A stretch of 64,000 bases of DNA from Nitrospirota bacterium. Its GTDB lineage: Bacteria > Nitrospirota > Thermodesulfovibrionia > Thermodesulfovibrionales > UBA6898. Positions 9,101 to 17,210 of this stretch are shown here, in pieces. Under the pieces are notes generated by a model. That model made no database searches. It was not told the origin of the DNA and saw only the letters and a list, made by a program, of their open reading frames with translations. How positions within the stretch are numbered: position 1 is the stretch's first letter; each line of letters begins with the position of its first letter. The position numbers and the translations under genes were made by a program. The stretch lies in NCBI GenBank assembly GCA_016235245.1, contig JACRLO010000010.1:162670-226669 (forward strand). Reading direction: 5' to 3'.

Positions 9101-9352
9101 AGGGATGCCATAATGTTCGGCGCAGTCAAGAGGATCAGACCAAAGCTCATGACCGTCGGCGTCATCCTTGCAGGCCTTATTCCAATCCTGTTCAGCCACG
9201 GTGCTGGCTCTGACATCATGAAGCGCATTGCAGCACCTATGGTCGGCGGTGTTATTACTTCAGAGATACTTGAACTTACGATCTATCCTGCCATCTTTCT
9301 GATCTGGAAGGGAAGGAAGTTTCGAAAAGAACAAGTAAGAATTGACGTGTAA
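6164..9352 (+). CDS. cusA: Heavy-metal RND transporter CusA (Cu/Ag type)
   Basis: The 1062-residue inner-membrane pump matches the HME-RND family end to end: N-terminal MIAKIIEFSGRN, two sets of membrane helices and two porter domains. Met569, Met619 and Met668 fall at the same spacing (50 and 49) as the copper-binding Met573/623/672 of E. coli CusA, which argues for Cu(I)/Ag(I) rather than Co/Zn/Cd. Translation appears to begin at TTG 6164, overlapping the cusB stop; the N-terminus it gives matches the family. About 20 residues of Ser/Pro-rich low-complexity sequence near residue 787 look like an insertion. The pump would use the proton gradient to export metal with CusB and CusC. Confidence 0.94.
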   Translation: MIAKIIEFSGRNKFIVLLLVGFLCLWGYWSLQRTPLDAIPDLSDTQVIIFTEWGGRSPDLVEDQVTYPITSTLLAAPKVQAVRGFSYLGSSFIYVIFEEGTDIYWARSRVLEYLQSVRSKLPADVNPVLGPDATSLGWGFSYALVDETGTHDLSQLRSLQDWNIKLAIESVPGVSQVASIGGFVKQYQVHIDPNRLSAYNLSIMNVMEAVRKSNRDVEGRVLEMSGVEYMIRGRGYVKGLQDLELISVGVGPSGTPIYLRDIASVQLGPEMRRGIADLDGKGEVAGGIVVVRFGENVLTVLDRVKEKIEKDIKPSLPKGVTIVTTYDRSDLILRSIHTLKEEIIKLSIAVSVVCIVFLFHLPSALVVILTLPVAIIISFICMYYLGVTSNIMSLSGIAIAVGAMVDASIIMVENAHKKLEEWEHADRPGSRTDVIIEACKEVGPSLFFSLLVITVGFFPVFTLEAQAGRLFKPLAYTKTFAMLFSAFLAVTLTPVLMTMFIRGKIKPEHDNVIIRFLEKIYRPRVMFSLKHPKFVIVIALLLVAATVYPLMKLGKEFMPPLDEGTLFYMPTTVPGASVSEVSKILRLQDRLLMTIPEVSQVFGKAGRAETATDPAPLEMFETVINLKPESEWRPGMTTEKLKNELNDALQIPGVANSFTMPIKARLDMLATGIRTPVGVKVLGPDLSTIEKLSIDIENAVKSVPGTRSAYAERVMTGYFLDIKPKRAEIARYGLSIDDVQTVIAAALGGMNLTVTVEGRERYPVHVRYARELQNDIEKLKRIFVPISSRSSASMSNPQSSTPASIAHIPLGEIADIAIVQGPTSIKSEEGQLANYVYIDFSGRDVGGYVEEAKKNVEKQVKLPVGYSLQWSGEYEYLLKTQERLKTVIPLTLFIIFVLIFLNTKSTVKTTIILLAVPFSLVGSFWLLYFLGYNMSIAVWVGMIALAGLDAETGVVMLLYLDLAYDKWKKDGKLNTEQDLRDAIMFGAVKRIRPKLMTVGVILAGLIPILFSHGAGSDIMKRIAAPMVGGVITSEILELTIYPAIFLIWKGRKFRKEQVRIDV
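8518..8586 (+). other. Low-complexity pyrimidine-rich insertion inside cusA
   Basis: The coding strand here is rich in C and T and encodes mostly Ser, Pro, Ala, Thr and Asn. It sits between the porter-domain phrase KRIFVPI and the conserved LGEIADIAIVQGP. E. coli CusA has only a short loop at this point. The reading frame is kept. Confidence 0.55.
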
Positions 9353-9412
9353 GGCAAGGATTACCTTACGGTGTCTTGCATGTCCTGTTTCTTATTTCCG
9401 GTTTCTTTCAGG

Positions 9413-9418
9413 TAAAAT
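9413..9418 (+). promoter_or_regulatory. -10-like TAAAAT, 5 bases before trmFO start
   Basis: TAAAAT is followed by 5 bases and the ATG at 9424, with no convincing SD sequence. This is the same arrangement as before the PilZ gene (2589-3125) and the PhnD-type kinase gene (14502-17174). A -35 element was not recognised. Confidence 0.3.
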
Positions 9419-9423
9419 CAATC

Positions 9424-10743
9424 ATGTCAGAGGAATTAATAATAATAGGTGGTGGGCTCGCAGGCTCAGAGGCTGCGTGGCAGGCAGCCAAGAGGGGTGT
9501 AAAGGTGCGCCTGTATGAGATGCGGCCGCAGAAGATGACCGAGGCGCATTCCACATCGAGCCTTGGCGAACTCGTCTGCTCCAATTCCCTGCGCTCTAAC
9601 GATCCCCATAGCGGACCCGGTCTCCTGAAAAAAGAACTCTCCATCGCAGGATCTCTTATCATGGAGGCAGCAGAGGCGACAACCGTTCCGGCAGGTTCAG
9701 CCCTGGCGGTTGACCGGACCCTTTTTGCCCAATACATCACCAGAAAACTTTCAGATGACCCGCATATCACGATCATCAGGGAAGAAGTCAAAACGCTCCC
9801 TGACTCAATCGCCGTTATCGCAACGGGCCCGCTGACCTCCCAATCCATGACCGATGCCTTGGCCGGGCTGACAGGGCAAGAGTATCTCTACTTTTATGAT
9901 GCCATTGCTCCGATCATCGATGCCGATTCCATAGACCGCAATAAGGTCTATGCCATGTCGAGGTATGGCAAGGGTGGTGACGACTATCTCAACTGCCCAA
10001 TGAGCAGTGAAGAGTATAAAACGTTCTATCAGGAGATCCTTGCTGCGGAGAAGGTGAATCCGAAGGGCTTTGAAGAAAAGATGGTCTTCGAAGGATGTAT
10101 GCCGATCGAAGTGATGGCCTCGCGGGGCGTCGATACCATGCGATATGGGCCGATGAAGCCTGTTGGCCTGCCTGACCCCAAAACCGGAAAGGACGCCTAT
10201 GCTGTTGTGCAGTTGAGGACCGAAAACAGGGAGATGACAGCCTATAATATGGTCGGATTTCAGACACGTCTGACATGGCCTGAGCAGAAGAGGGTCTTCA
10301 GCATGATACCAGGACTTGAGCATGCTGATTTTCTAAGATACGGCAGCATCCACAGAAACACGTTTATCAATGCCCCTGCGCTCCTTAACAAGGACCTGTC
10401 GTTCAGGCAGCGGCCTCATCTTTTTCTTGCCGGACAGATTACCGGCGTTGAGGGATATATCGAATCAACTGCCATGGGTCTTATTGCCGGGATCAATGCT
10501 GCGCTCAAACTGCAGGGCAACACTGCTCCTGAGGTGCCGCATTTCTCGGCGCACGGTGCCCTGATACGGCATATTACAGAATCAGAGAGCAGACATTTTC
10601 AGCCGAGCAACATTAATTTCGGTCTTTTCCCGCCAACGGAAGGGCTGGCAAGGATGCGGGACAAGAAACTCAAAAGGGCTAAAACAGCTGAACAGGCGCT
10701 TGAGATCTGGAAGAAATATGTCTCGCAGCTGAATGCGGAATGA
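9424..10743 (+). CDS. trmFO: Methylenetetrahydrofolate-dependent tRNA (uracil-54) methyltransferase TrmFO
   Basis: TrmFO makes ribothymidine at position 54 of the tRNA T-loop using methylenetetrahydrofolate and FADH2. The 439-residue product starts MSEELIIIGGGLAGSEAA (FAD-binding GGGLAG) and contains ELVCSNSLRSND with the catalytic Cys52, then FEGCMPIEVMASRG carrying the second conserved Cys, and YGPMKPVGL. The frame stays open back to an ATG at 9376, but those residues do not belong to the family and the FAD motif must be close to the N-terminus. The stop overlaps xerC as ATGA. The order trmFO-xerC-hslV-hslU is also seen in Firmicutes, where codY follows; no codY is present here. Confidence 0.95.
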   Translation: MSEELIIIGGGLAGSEAAWQAAKRGVKVRLYEMRPQKMTEAHSTSSLGELVCSNSLRSNDPHSGPGLLKKELSIAGSLIMEAAEATTVPAGSALAVDRTLFAQYITRKLSDDPHITIIREEVKTLPDSIAVIATGPLTSQSMTDALAGLTGQEYLYFYDAIAPIIDADSIDRNKVYAMSRYGKGGDDYLNCPMSSEEYKTFYQEILAAEKVNPKGFEEKMVFEGCMPIEVMASRGVDTMRYGPMKPVGLPDPKTGKDAYAVVQLRTENREMTAYNMVGFQTRLTWPEQKRVFSMIPGLEHADFLRYGSIHRNTFINAPALLNKDLSFRQRPHLFLAGQITGVEGYIESTAMGLIAGINAALKLQGNTAPEVPHFSAHGALIRHITESESRHFQPSNINFGLFPPTEGLARMRDKKLKRAKTAEQALEIWKKYVSQLNAE

Positions 10744-11621
10744 AGAAGCTGATCGATCAATTCCTCAGGCACCTTGAGCTTGAGAGGGGAGTTTCGCCGC
10801 ATACACTCAGGGCCTATAAAAAGGACCTCGAAGAATTTCAGGGGTATGCTGATAAAGAGGCCGCTGATGTTGAGATGATTGATGTCCGTGGGTTTGTCGC
10901 TCTTCAGATCAAAAACGGTCTTTCAAAGACGACTGCCGGCAGGAGGCTGGCCGCTGTCCGGTCATTTCTCAAATTCCTGACCAGGGAAGGGTATCTGAAG
11001 TCTAACCCTGCAAAGCTCGTCACAACGCCAAAGGCAGAACAGCATCTCCCCCGGTTTCTTTCGGTTGATGATGTCTTCATGATGATCGAAAAGCCTGATA
11101 CCATGGGTTTTATCAATTCCCGCGACAGGGCAATTCTGGAACTGCTCTATTCGAGCGGGCTTCGTGTTGCAGAGGCAGCAGGTCTGAACCTGGAAGATGT
11201 CAATACGAAAGAGGGGCTGGTAAAAGTGAGAGGCAAAGGGAAGAAAGAGCGCATTGTACCGCTTGGGTCAAAGGCCGTAGAGGCGATCAAGACCTATATG
11301 GTCGAAAAAATATTGCTAAAGAAGAAGAACAAGGCCCTGTTTCTGAACAGGAGCGGCACCCCGCTTTCGGATCGCGGTATTCGGCGGATCGTCGTGAAGT
11401 ATGCCCGCCTTATTGGCGTAGCCGGCCAGGTCGGGCCGCATACCATGCGTCATACGTTTGCATCGCATCTTCTGCAGGCGGGCGCTGATCTTCGCGTCAT
11501 ACAGGAACTGCTTGGCCACTCGTCGCTCTCAACGACGCAGAAATATACCCATACAGATATTGCGCATCTCATGGATATCTATGACAAGGCCCATCCTCTC
11601 TCATCGGAAGATAATGCCTGA
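10740..11621 (+). CDS. xerC: Tyrosine recombinase XerC/XerD family
   Basis: A 293-residue tyrosine recombinase with an N-terminal SAM-like core-binding domain (about residues 1-90) and a catalytic domain with the expected residues Arg142, Lys166, His234, Arg237, His260 and nucleophile Tyr269. The short length and housekeeping context (trmFO before, hslVU after) fit the chromosome-dimer resolving XerC/D rather than a phage or cassette integrase. Whether it is XerC or XerD cannot be settled without a partner gene; the symbol follows the usual neighbourhood. The ATG overlaps the trmFO stop. Confidence 0.9.
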   Translation: MKKLIDQFLRHLELERGVSPHTLRAYKKDLEEFQGYADKEAADVEMIDVRGFVALQIKNGLSKTTAGRRLAAVRSFLKFLTREGYLKSNPAKLVTTPKAEQHLPRFLSVDDVFMMIEKPDTMGFINSRDRAILELLYSSGLRVAEAAGLNLEDVNTKEGLVKVRGKGKKERIVPLGSKAVEAIKTYMVEKILLKKKNKALFLNRSGTPLSDRGIRRIVVKYARLIGVAGQVGPHTMRHTFASHLLQAGADLRVIQELLGHSSLSTTQKYTHTDIAHLMDIYDKAHPLSSEDNA

Positions 11622-11656
11622 CGCTCGCCGACCCGTATCGCGCAGGGAAGGGCCCC

Positions 11657-11685
11657 TGAACAGTAATGAAGTTTTGGTATATAAT
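11657..11685 (+). promoter_or_regulatory. Possible sigma-70-type promoter for hslVU
   Basis: A good -10 (TATAAT, 11680-11685) lies 38 bases before the hslV ATG, with a weak TGAACA 17 bases upstream as the -35. AAGGAG at 11713-11718 gives the ribosome site. This would let hslVU be expressed apart from trmFO-xerC. Confidence 0.4.
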
Positions 11686-11723
11686 TCTCTCATTAGAAAT
11701 ATCAGGAAAAATAAGGAGTAATC

Positions 11724-12254
11724 ATGTTCCATGCAACAACCATACTCTGTGTGAGAAAGAATGGAAAAGTTGCCATAGGCGGCGACGGACAGGTAACGCT
11801 CGGCAACACGGTCCTGAAGCAAAATGCAAAGAAAATCCGGAGGATGTACAACGATAACGTAATCGCTGGTTTTGCCGGCGCCACTGCAGATGCGTTCACG
11901 CTCTTTGAAAAGTTCGAGGGCAAGCTTGAGTCCTATCGAGGCAATATCACGCGGGCAGCAGTTGAACTGGCTAAGGACTGGAGGACAGACCGGATGCTGA
12001 GACGGCTCGAGGCCCTGCTGGTGATCGCTGACCGGGAGCATACCTTTATCATTTCAGGCACGGGAGACGTTATCGAACCGGAAGACGGCATTGCCGCAAT
12101 CGGTTCAGGCGGGGCCTTTGCACAGGCAGCGGCGCGGGCACTGATCGACAATACAGAACTGAATGCGGAACAGATCATTCAGAAAGCAATGAAGATCGCC
12201 TCAGACATCTGCATCTATACAAACGACAATATAACAATAGAGGAGCTTGCCTGA
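11724..12254 (+). CDS. hslV: ATP-dependent protease peptidase subunit HslV
   Basis: HslV is the proteasome-like dodecameric peptidase that degrades unfolded proteins fed by HslU. The 176-residue product begins MFHATTIL; removal of the first four residues would expose Thr5 as the N-terminal nucleophile. The conserved [14 protein letters not shown] (with the active-site Lys region) and the [14 protein letters not shown] motif are present. An AAGGAG ribosome site precedes the ATG. The stop lies just before the hslU start and GAGGAG at the end of hslV serves as the hslU ribosome site, so the two subunits are probably made together. Confidence 0.95.
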   Translation: MFHATTILCVRKNGKVAIGGDGQVTLGNTVLKQNAKKIRRMYNDNVIAGFAGATADAFTLFEKFEGKLESYRGNITRAAVELAKDWRTDRMLRRLEALLVIADREHTFIISGTGDVIEPEDGIAAIGSGGAFAQAAARALIDNTELNAEQIIQKAMKIASDICIYTNDNITIEELA

Positions 12255-12255
12255 T

Positions 12256-13596
12256 ATGGACAGCCTGACACCCAAACATACCGTTTCAGAACTCGACAAA
12301 TATATCATAGGGCAGAATAAGGCCAAGAAGGCTGTTGCTATAGCCCTCAGGAACCGGTGGAGGAGGCAGAGACTTTCGCCGGAACTCAAGGATGAAGTGC
12401 TTCCGAAGAACATTCTGATGATCGGGCCTACCGGAGTCGGAAAGACCGAGATTGCCCGCCGCATATCACGCCTCGCTGCCGCGCCTTTTATCAAGGTCAA
12501 GGCATCCAAGTTTACCGAGGTCGGGTACGTGGGTCGGGATGTTGAGTCCATGATCAGGGATCTGACCGAGATATCGGTGAGCATGGTAAAGAACGAACAC
12601 CTCGAGAAAATACGTGAAAAGGCGCGGCAGTTTGCCGAGGAGAGGCTGCTCGACCTGCTGCTTCCTGCTCCGCGCTCGCTTCGCCTGCCTGAGCAGGAAG
12701 AGGAGGACAGGGAAAAGCAGAAAGAGACGCGGGAGCGGCTGAGGGAGCAGCTGCGCAGCGGCAAGCTCGATTCCAGGTCCGTTGATGTTGAGGTAAAGGA
12801 GCGGTCCATGCCGTTTGGCGTAATCTCGAATGTCGGGCTTGAAGACCTCGAGATGAACCTCAAGTCCATGCTCGGGAATCTCCTGCCTGAAAAGGCAAAG
12901 CGGAAGAAGGTGAAGGTGCCTGAGGCCTTTGTGCTGCTTGAGCAGGAGGAGTCCAACCGGCTGATCGATATGGACAAGATTACCCAGGAGGCGGTGGAGC
13001 GCGTTGAGCAGTCGGGTATTGTTTTTGTCGATGAGATCGACAAGATCGCAAGCAAGGGCAGCGGTCATGGGCCTGACGTATCGCGCGAGGGCGTACAGCG
13101 GGACCTGCTGCCGATCGTGGAAGGTTCGACAGTGACGACCAACTACGGTCCGGTAAAGACAGAGCATATCCTTTTTGTGGCCGCCGGCGCATTTCATATT
13201 GCAAAGCCTTCTGATCTGATACCCGAGCTTCAGGGAAGGTTCCCTATCCGCGTTGAGCTTGAGGCGCTCGGCAAGGACGATTTTGTCCGGATCTTGACCG
13301 AGCCGAATAACGCGCTGGTAAAGCAGTATATCGCACTCCTTGCTACAGAGGAAGTGTCGATTGATTTTGCAAAAGATGCGATCGAAGAAATAGCGGAGAT
13401 CGCCGCTCTGGTCAACGACAAGACAGAAAATATCGGGGCGAGAAGACTCCATACGATACTTGAGAAGCTCCTTGAAGATGTCTCCTTTGATGCGCCGGAG
13501 AAGAAGGGGTCGACTGTCCTGATCGACAGGGCATATGTGAAGGATAAACTTGGCGATATTGTGAAGGATGAGGATTTGAGCAGGTATATCCTTTGA
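12256..13596 (+). CDS. hslU: ATP-dependent protease ATPase subunit HslU
   Basis: HslU is the AAA+ unfoldase partner of HslV. The 446-residue product has [16 protein letters not shown] at the N-terminus, the Walker A GPTGVGKT, the pore-region GYVGRD, an extended intermediate (I) domain, and Walker [11 protein letters not shown]. The C-terminus ends in the hydrophobic tail RYIL, which in the family inserts into HslV. I chose the ATG at 12256 over the in-frame TTG at 12247 because GAGGAG (12240-12245) is about 10 bases from the ATG and too close to the TTG. Confidence 0.95.
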   Translation: MDSLTPKHTVSELDKYIIGQNKAKKAVAIALRNRWRRQRLSPELKDEVLPKNILMIGPTGVGKTEIARRISRLAAAPFIKVKASKFTEVGYVGRDVESMIRDLTEISVSMVKNEHLEKIREKARQFAEERLLDLLLPAPRSLRLPEQEEEDREKQKETRERLREQLRSGKLDSRSVDVEVKERSMPFGVISNVGLEDLEMNLKSMLGNLLPEKAKRKKVKVPEAFVLLEQEESNRLIDMDKITQEAVERVEQSGIVFVDEIDKIASKGSGHGPDVSREGVQRDLLPIVEGSTVTTNYGPVKTEHILFVAAGAFHIAKPSDLIPELQGRFPIRVELEALGKDDFVRILTEPNNALVKQYIALLATEEVSIDFAKDAIEEIAEIAALVNDKTENIGARRLHTILEKLLEDVSFDAPEKKGSTVLIDRAYVKDKLGDIVKDEDLSRYIL

Positions 13597-13629
13597 GATA
13601 GTACACACACAAGATGGAGAATAATAATT

Positions 13630-14406
13630 ATGAGTAACTCCCCCCAACCCCCTCTTAATTTAAGAGCCAACAGTAGGCTGGACGGAGCCGGGGGCGAGGG
13701 GGAGTTATGGAAAAACCGTGTCCTGTGCTTTGCACTCTGCAGTCTGCTTCTTGTCTTTTTCACTTCCTGTTCATCGCCCCGTCATTCAGCGCGGCAGGAA
13801 CCTGTTCTTCAGGATTTGCCTGGCGGTCCGGTCGAGGTCGTTGCCTCGTGGTATGGTTCTGACTTTCACGGCAAACCGACCTCTTCCGGCCAGATATTCG
13901 ACATGCATCTGCATACCTGCGCGCACAAACAGTATCCCTTTGGCACAAAGCTCAAGGTCACGCACAAAACAAACAATAAATCGGTTGAATGCGTTGTGAA
14001 TGATCGCGGTCCGTTCGTAAAAGGACGCGACTTGGATCTGTCCTATGCGGCGGCAAAGCAGATCGATCTTGTAGGCCCGGGCATTGCGCTGGTGCTGCTC
14101 GAAATACAGGGCAGAGACGCATCATATATTAAGCCGGTGCGGGTACAGTCGTCCGACAGGAAGGGCAGCCCTTTTGCCATACAGGTCGGATCATTTACGG
14201 ACAGTATCAATGCAGTCAGGCTCAAGGTTGGACTCAGGCTCAAAGAGGTTAATGCCTATATCCAGGAAACTGAGGTCAAGGGTGTAACCTACTACCGCGT
14301 AAGGGTCGGGAACTTTGATCAGTTCAGCCAGGCAATGGAAACTGCCGAACAACTGGGACAGGAAGGCTATCCCGCGCTTATTGTCAAGGCTGATCTGAAG
14401 ATGTAA
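13630..14406 (+). CDS. rlpA: RlpA-like septal lipoprotein (double-psi barrel plus SPOR)
   Basis: RlpA proteins are outer-membrane lipoproteins that act on denuded peptidoglycan at the septum. Visible are a hydrophobic signal ending in a lipobox with Cys47 (FFTSC), a double-psi beta-barrel domain (VASWYGSDFHGKPTSSG, AHK...PFGT, VNDRGPF with conserved His and Asp), and a C-terminal SPOR domain (FAIQVGSF to ALIVK). The first 30 or so residues, ahead of the hydrophobic core, are encoded by a palindromic element, and no other in-frame start codon exists between it and the signal. The ribosome site is weak. Either the element was inserted in frame and became part of the signal peptide, or an unusual start codon is used. 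Confidence 0.85.
   Translation: MSNSPQPPLNLRANSRLDGAGGEGELWKNRVLCFALCSLLLVFFTSCSSPRHSARQEPVLQDLPGGPVEVVASWYGSDFHGKPTSSGQIFDMHLHTCAHKQYPFGTKLKVTHKTNNKSVECVVNDRGPFVKGRDLDLSYAAAKQIDLVGPGIALVLLEIQGRDASYIKPVRVQSSDRKGSPFAIQVGSFTDSINAVRLKVGLRLKEVNAYIQETEVKGVTYYRVRVGNFDQFSQAMETAEQLGQEGYPALIVKADLKM
13636..13706 (+). repeat. Palindromic repeat element in the 5' coding end of rlpA
   Basis: The 17-base arms at 13636-13652 (CT-rich) and 13690-13706 (GA-rich) are inverted copies with 14 of 17 matches. Between them is a perfect small palindrome, TCTTAATTTAAGA (13653-13665). A partial copy of the left half occurs at 53238-53264. The arrangement resembles dispersed bacterial palindromic units that can tolerate insertion into coding sequence. 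Confidence 0.7.
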
Positions 14407-14490
14407 TGTTCAGTAGTCCGCTTCACTCTCGATTATTGTCAATCAGTCTTGCCAAAATCAATGCCAATGAAAAGGCGGGTAAAGAAATGA

Positions 14491-14496
14491 TATAAT
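14491..14496 (+). promoter_or_regulatory. -10 hexamer TATAAT, 5 bases before the PhnD-type kinase start
   Basis: TATAAT then 5 bases then ATG at 14502. There is no SD sequence. A leaderless message is suggested; the -35 is not recognisable. Confidence 0.4.
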
Positions 14497-14501
14497 TATT
14501 C

Positions 14502-17174
14502 ATGGTATTCAAACCAAGATGGCTTATATGTATGGTTTGTTGTGTTTTAGTTTTTTTTGCCTTTTATCCTGCCTGGGTATTTTCAGCCGAAAAGCATAAT
14601 CACATAAAGATAGGTGTTCTGGCCTTCAGAGGCGAGGAGCATGCCATACACATATGGAAGCCCACCGCAGAATATCTTTCTTCCAGAATCCCTGGCCATG
14701 TGTTTTCTATTGTACCTCTTGATTTTCACAAAATTAATTCAGCAGTCAGCAGGGGGGAAGTAGATTTTATTCTTGCAAACTCTTCTATCTATGTTGAGCT
14801 GGAAACCCTGTATGGCATCAGCAGGATAGCTACAATGAAGAAAAAGGCCGATACTGACGAAGGATATACGACATCTTTCGGCGGAGTCATCTTTACAAGG
14901 GCTGACAGAAAAGATATCCAATCATTAAAAGATCTAAAGGGAAAATCATTCGTAGCCGTTGATGAGACATCGCTTGGAGGATGGCGCGTGGCCTGGCGGG
15001 AGTTAAAAGAACAGGGAATTGATCCCTATCGTAATCTGGCCTCACTGTCTTTTATGGGTACACATGATGCTGCAGTATTTGCGGTAAAGGACAAGAAGGC
15101 GGATGTCGGAACAGTCAGGACTGATGTGCTTGAGTCTTTACAGCAGAGTAAGCGTATTGAGATTAAAGAATTTCGGATACTTAACAGGCAGAAGAATGAC
15201 AGATTTCCATTTGCCTTAAGTACGCGTCTTTATCCTGAATGGCCCTTTGCCAAGGTCAGGCATACATCAACCGAGCTCTCGCAGCAAGTGGCTGTCGCAC
15301 TGATGACTCTTCCTGCTCAGAGCGAGGCGGCACGAGTTTCAGAAATAACCGGCTGGACCATTCCTCTTGATTATGTAACCGTGCATGAACTCCTTAAGGA
15401 ACTTCGGCTTGCCCCTTATAGTAATTATGGAAAGATAACCTTCAAACAGGCACTAAGTCAGTACTGGTATGTGGTAGTAATTGTTATTGTGTTTATCTTT
15501 GCTGCAACGGGCGTAACTATTTATGTGTCTCATTTGAACACGGGACTCAGGCAGGCTAAAAAGGAGATTGAAGCGACGCAAAGAAGTCTGGAACAAAAAG
15601 TAGATGAAAGGACAAAAGACCTCAGGTCAATAAATGAAAAACTGGAAAAGGAGATCATACAGCGCAGACAGGCTGAAGTAGCACTGAGGGAGTCAGAGCG
15701 GCGTTTCAGGGTGACGCTTGAAGGCGCAAATCTCATAGCTCTCCAGCTGGATATGGAGGGCAGGATTATTTTTGCAAATGACTACCTTGCAAATCTTACG
15801 AACTGGAATCTCGATGATATTACCGGGCATAACTGGTTTGATCTATTCATCCCCGAGAACACAAGAACAGCCATGCTGCAGCTTCATCATCAAAATACCT
15901 CAGGGGAAATAGTTGGTGAGTGTGTAAACGAAATTGTGACAAGGCAGGGCAGCAAACTGCTCATATCATGGACAAATTCGAGGTTGCTCGATGAGGCCGG
16001 TCATAGTATAGGCATCACCTCACTCGGCATGGACATTACACAAAGACAGCAGATAGAAGAGTACGTTCTGAAGAACCAGAAACTGGAGGCTATCGGCACG
16101 TTGGCAGGAGGTATTGCACATGATTTCAACAATCTGCTGCAGGGTATCTTCGGTTTTATTGCCATGGCAAAGTTCAACGTGGACAAAAATGGAAAGGCCC
16201 ATGATTTTCTCGATCAGGCTGAATCATCCCTCGGCATCGCAACAAATCTTACAAATCAGTTGCTGACATTTGCAAAGGGAGGAAAGCCTGTTAAAAAAGT
16301 CCTTGCGATTGAAGCGATAGTAAAAAATGCAGCTGACTTGGGTCTTAGCGGATCGCAGTCTGATTACACCATGGTGTTTGACGATTATCTCTGGCATATA
16401 GAGGCTGATGAAGGCCAGATTGGACAGGTGATTCAAAACCTTGTTATCAATGCAGATGATTCTATGCAGCAGGGCGGGACGATTACCATTTCAGCACGGA
16501 ATGTGATGCACAGTATGCCCAATTCACCGCAGACGAAGTTTGTGAAAATAAGCATAGAAGATTGCGGATGCGGCATCTCTGAAGACGATCTGAAGAAGAT
16601 ATTTGATCCCTATTTTACCACTAAGAAGAAGGGAACTGGGCTTGGGCTTTCGACGACATATTCAATTGTGAGAAATCATGGAGGCATGATAGAAGTTGAA
16701 TCCGTCCTTGGAAAAGGCACTTCGTTTTACGTATATTTGCCTGCAACGGCGGATGACAGAGTCCCGAATGAATTGACTGCCGAAAAAAAGGAAAGCAAGG
16801 TGAAAGGGAAAATCCTTGTTATGGATGATGATGAAATGGTGCAGAGGATTTCCTGCAGTATGCTGCAGACATTGGGGCATGAAGTAGAGCTTGCAAAAGA
16901 TGGAGATGAAGCAATCGCCAGATATAGTGAAGCTATGCGAGATGGAGACCCTTTTGCCCTGGTAATTCTTGATTTGACAATCCGTGGCGGGATGGGAGGT
17001 GCTGAGACAAATAAGAGACTTCATGAGATTGACCCTCATGTGAAAACCATAATTTCGAGCGGATATTCTGATGATTCCACTGTATCAAAATTCAAGGAAC
17101 ACGGTTTTCAAGGGTATCTGAAAAAACCCTATAAGTTTACCGATCTGGAAGAAAAGCTTGCCTCTTTGTTATAG
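14502..17174 (+). CDS. Hybrid histidine kinase with periplasmic PhnD/TtrS-like sensor domain
   Basis: The 890-residue protein reads signal peptide, PhnD-like substrate-binding domain (about residues 30-295, with GEVDFILANSSIYVE and LKDLKGKSFVAVDE), one membrane helix (about 320-345), coiled coil, PAS (about 395-520), HisKA with His540 in [11 protein letters not shown], HATPase (DCGCGI, GTGLGLST) and a C-terminal receiver with Asp824 (VILDLTI) and the Lys in LKKPY. The sensor type is shared with the tetrathionate kinase TtrS and phosphonate-binding proteins. No ABC transporter or tetrathionate reductase genes are nearby, so its ligand is unknown. It stands alone as a transcription unit and likely passes phosphate to a partner elsewhere. 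Confidence 0.88.
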   Translation: MVFKPRWLICMVCCVLVFFAFYPAWVFSAEKHNHIKIGVLAFRGEEHAIHIWKPTAEYLSSRIPGHVFSIVPLDFHKINSAVSRGEVDFILANSSIYVELETLYGISRIATMKKKADTDEGYTTSFGGVIFTRADRKDIQSLKDLKGKSFVAVDETSLGGWRVAWRELKEQGIDPYRNLASLSFMGTHDAAVFAVKDKKADVGTVRTDVLESLQQSKRIEIKEFRILNRQKNDRFPFALSTRLYPEWPFAKVRHTSTELSQQVAVALMTLPAQSEAARVSEITGWTIPLDYVTVHELLKELRLAPYSNYGKITFKQALSQYWYVVVIVIVFIFAATGVTIYVSHLNTGLRQAKKEIEATQRSLEQKVDERTKDLRSINEKLEKEIIQRRQAEVALRESERRFRVTLEGANLIALQLDMEGRIIFANDYLANLTNWNLDDITGHNWFDLFIPENTRTAMLQLHHQNTSGEIVGECVNEIVTRQGSKLLISWTNSRLLDEAGHSIGITSLGMDITQRQQIEEYVLKNQKLEAIGTLAGGIAHDFNNLLQGIFGFIAMAKFNVDKNGKAHDFLDQAESSLGIATNLTNQLLTFAKGGKPVKKVLAIEAIVKNAADLGLSGSQSDYTMVFDDYLWHIEADEGQIGQVIQNLVINADDSMQQGGTITISARNVMHSMPNSPQTKFVKISIEDCGCGISEDDLKKIFDPYFTTKKKGTGLGLSTTYSIVRNHGGMIEVESVLGKGTSFYVYLPATADDRVPNELTAEKKESKVKGKILVMDDDEMVQRISCSMLQTLGHEVELAKDGDEAIARYSEAMRDGDPFALVILDLTIRGGMGGAETNKRLHEIDPHVKTIISSGYSDDSTVSKFKEHGFQGYLKKPYKFTDLEEKLASLL

Positions 17175-17210
17175 ACACTCTCTATCAATAATGCCCCTGG
17201 AGCAGGTCCC

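Noticed and set aside
10740..11621. Tyrosine recombinase as integrase of the accessory segment or an integron
   Set aside because: It is in the housekeeping trmFO-xerC-hslVU order 9 kb away, has the size of XerC/D, and lacks the extra motif of integron integrases as far as I can see.
12466..13647. 393-codon minus-strand frame opposite hslU
   Set aside because: Antisense of a strongly conserved gene, without any family motif; the plus-strand HslU reading is certain.
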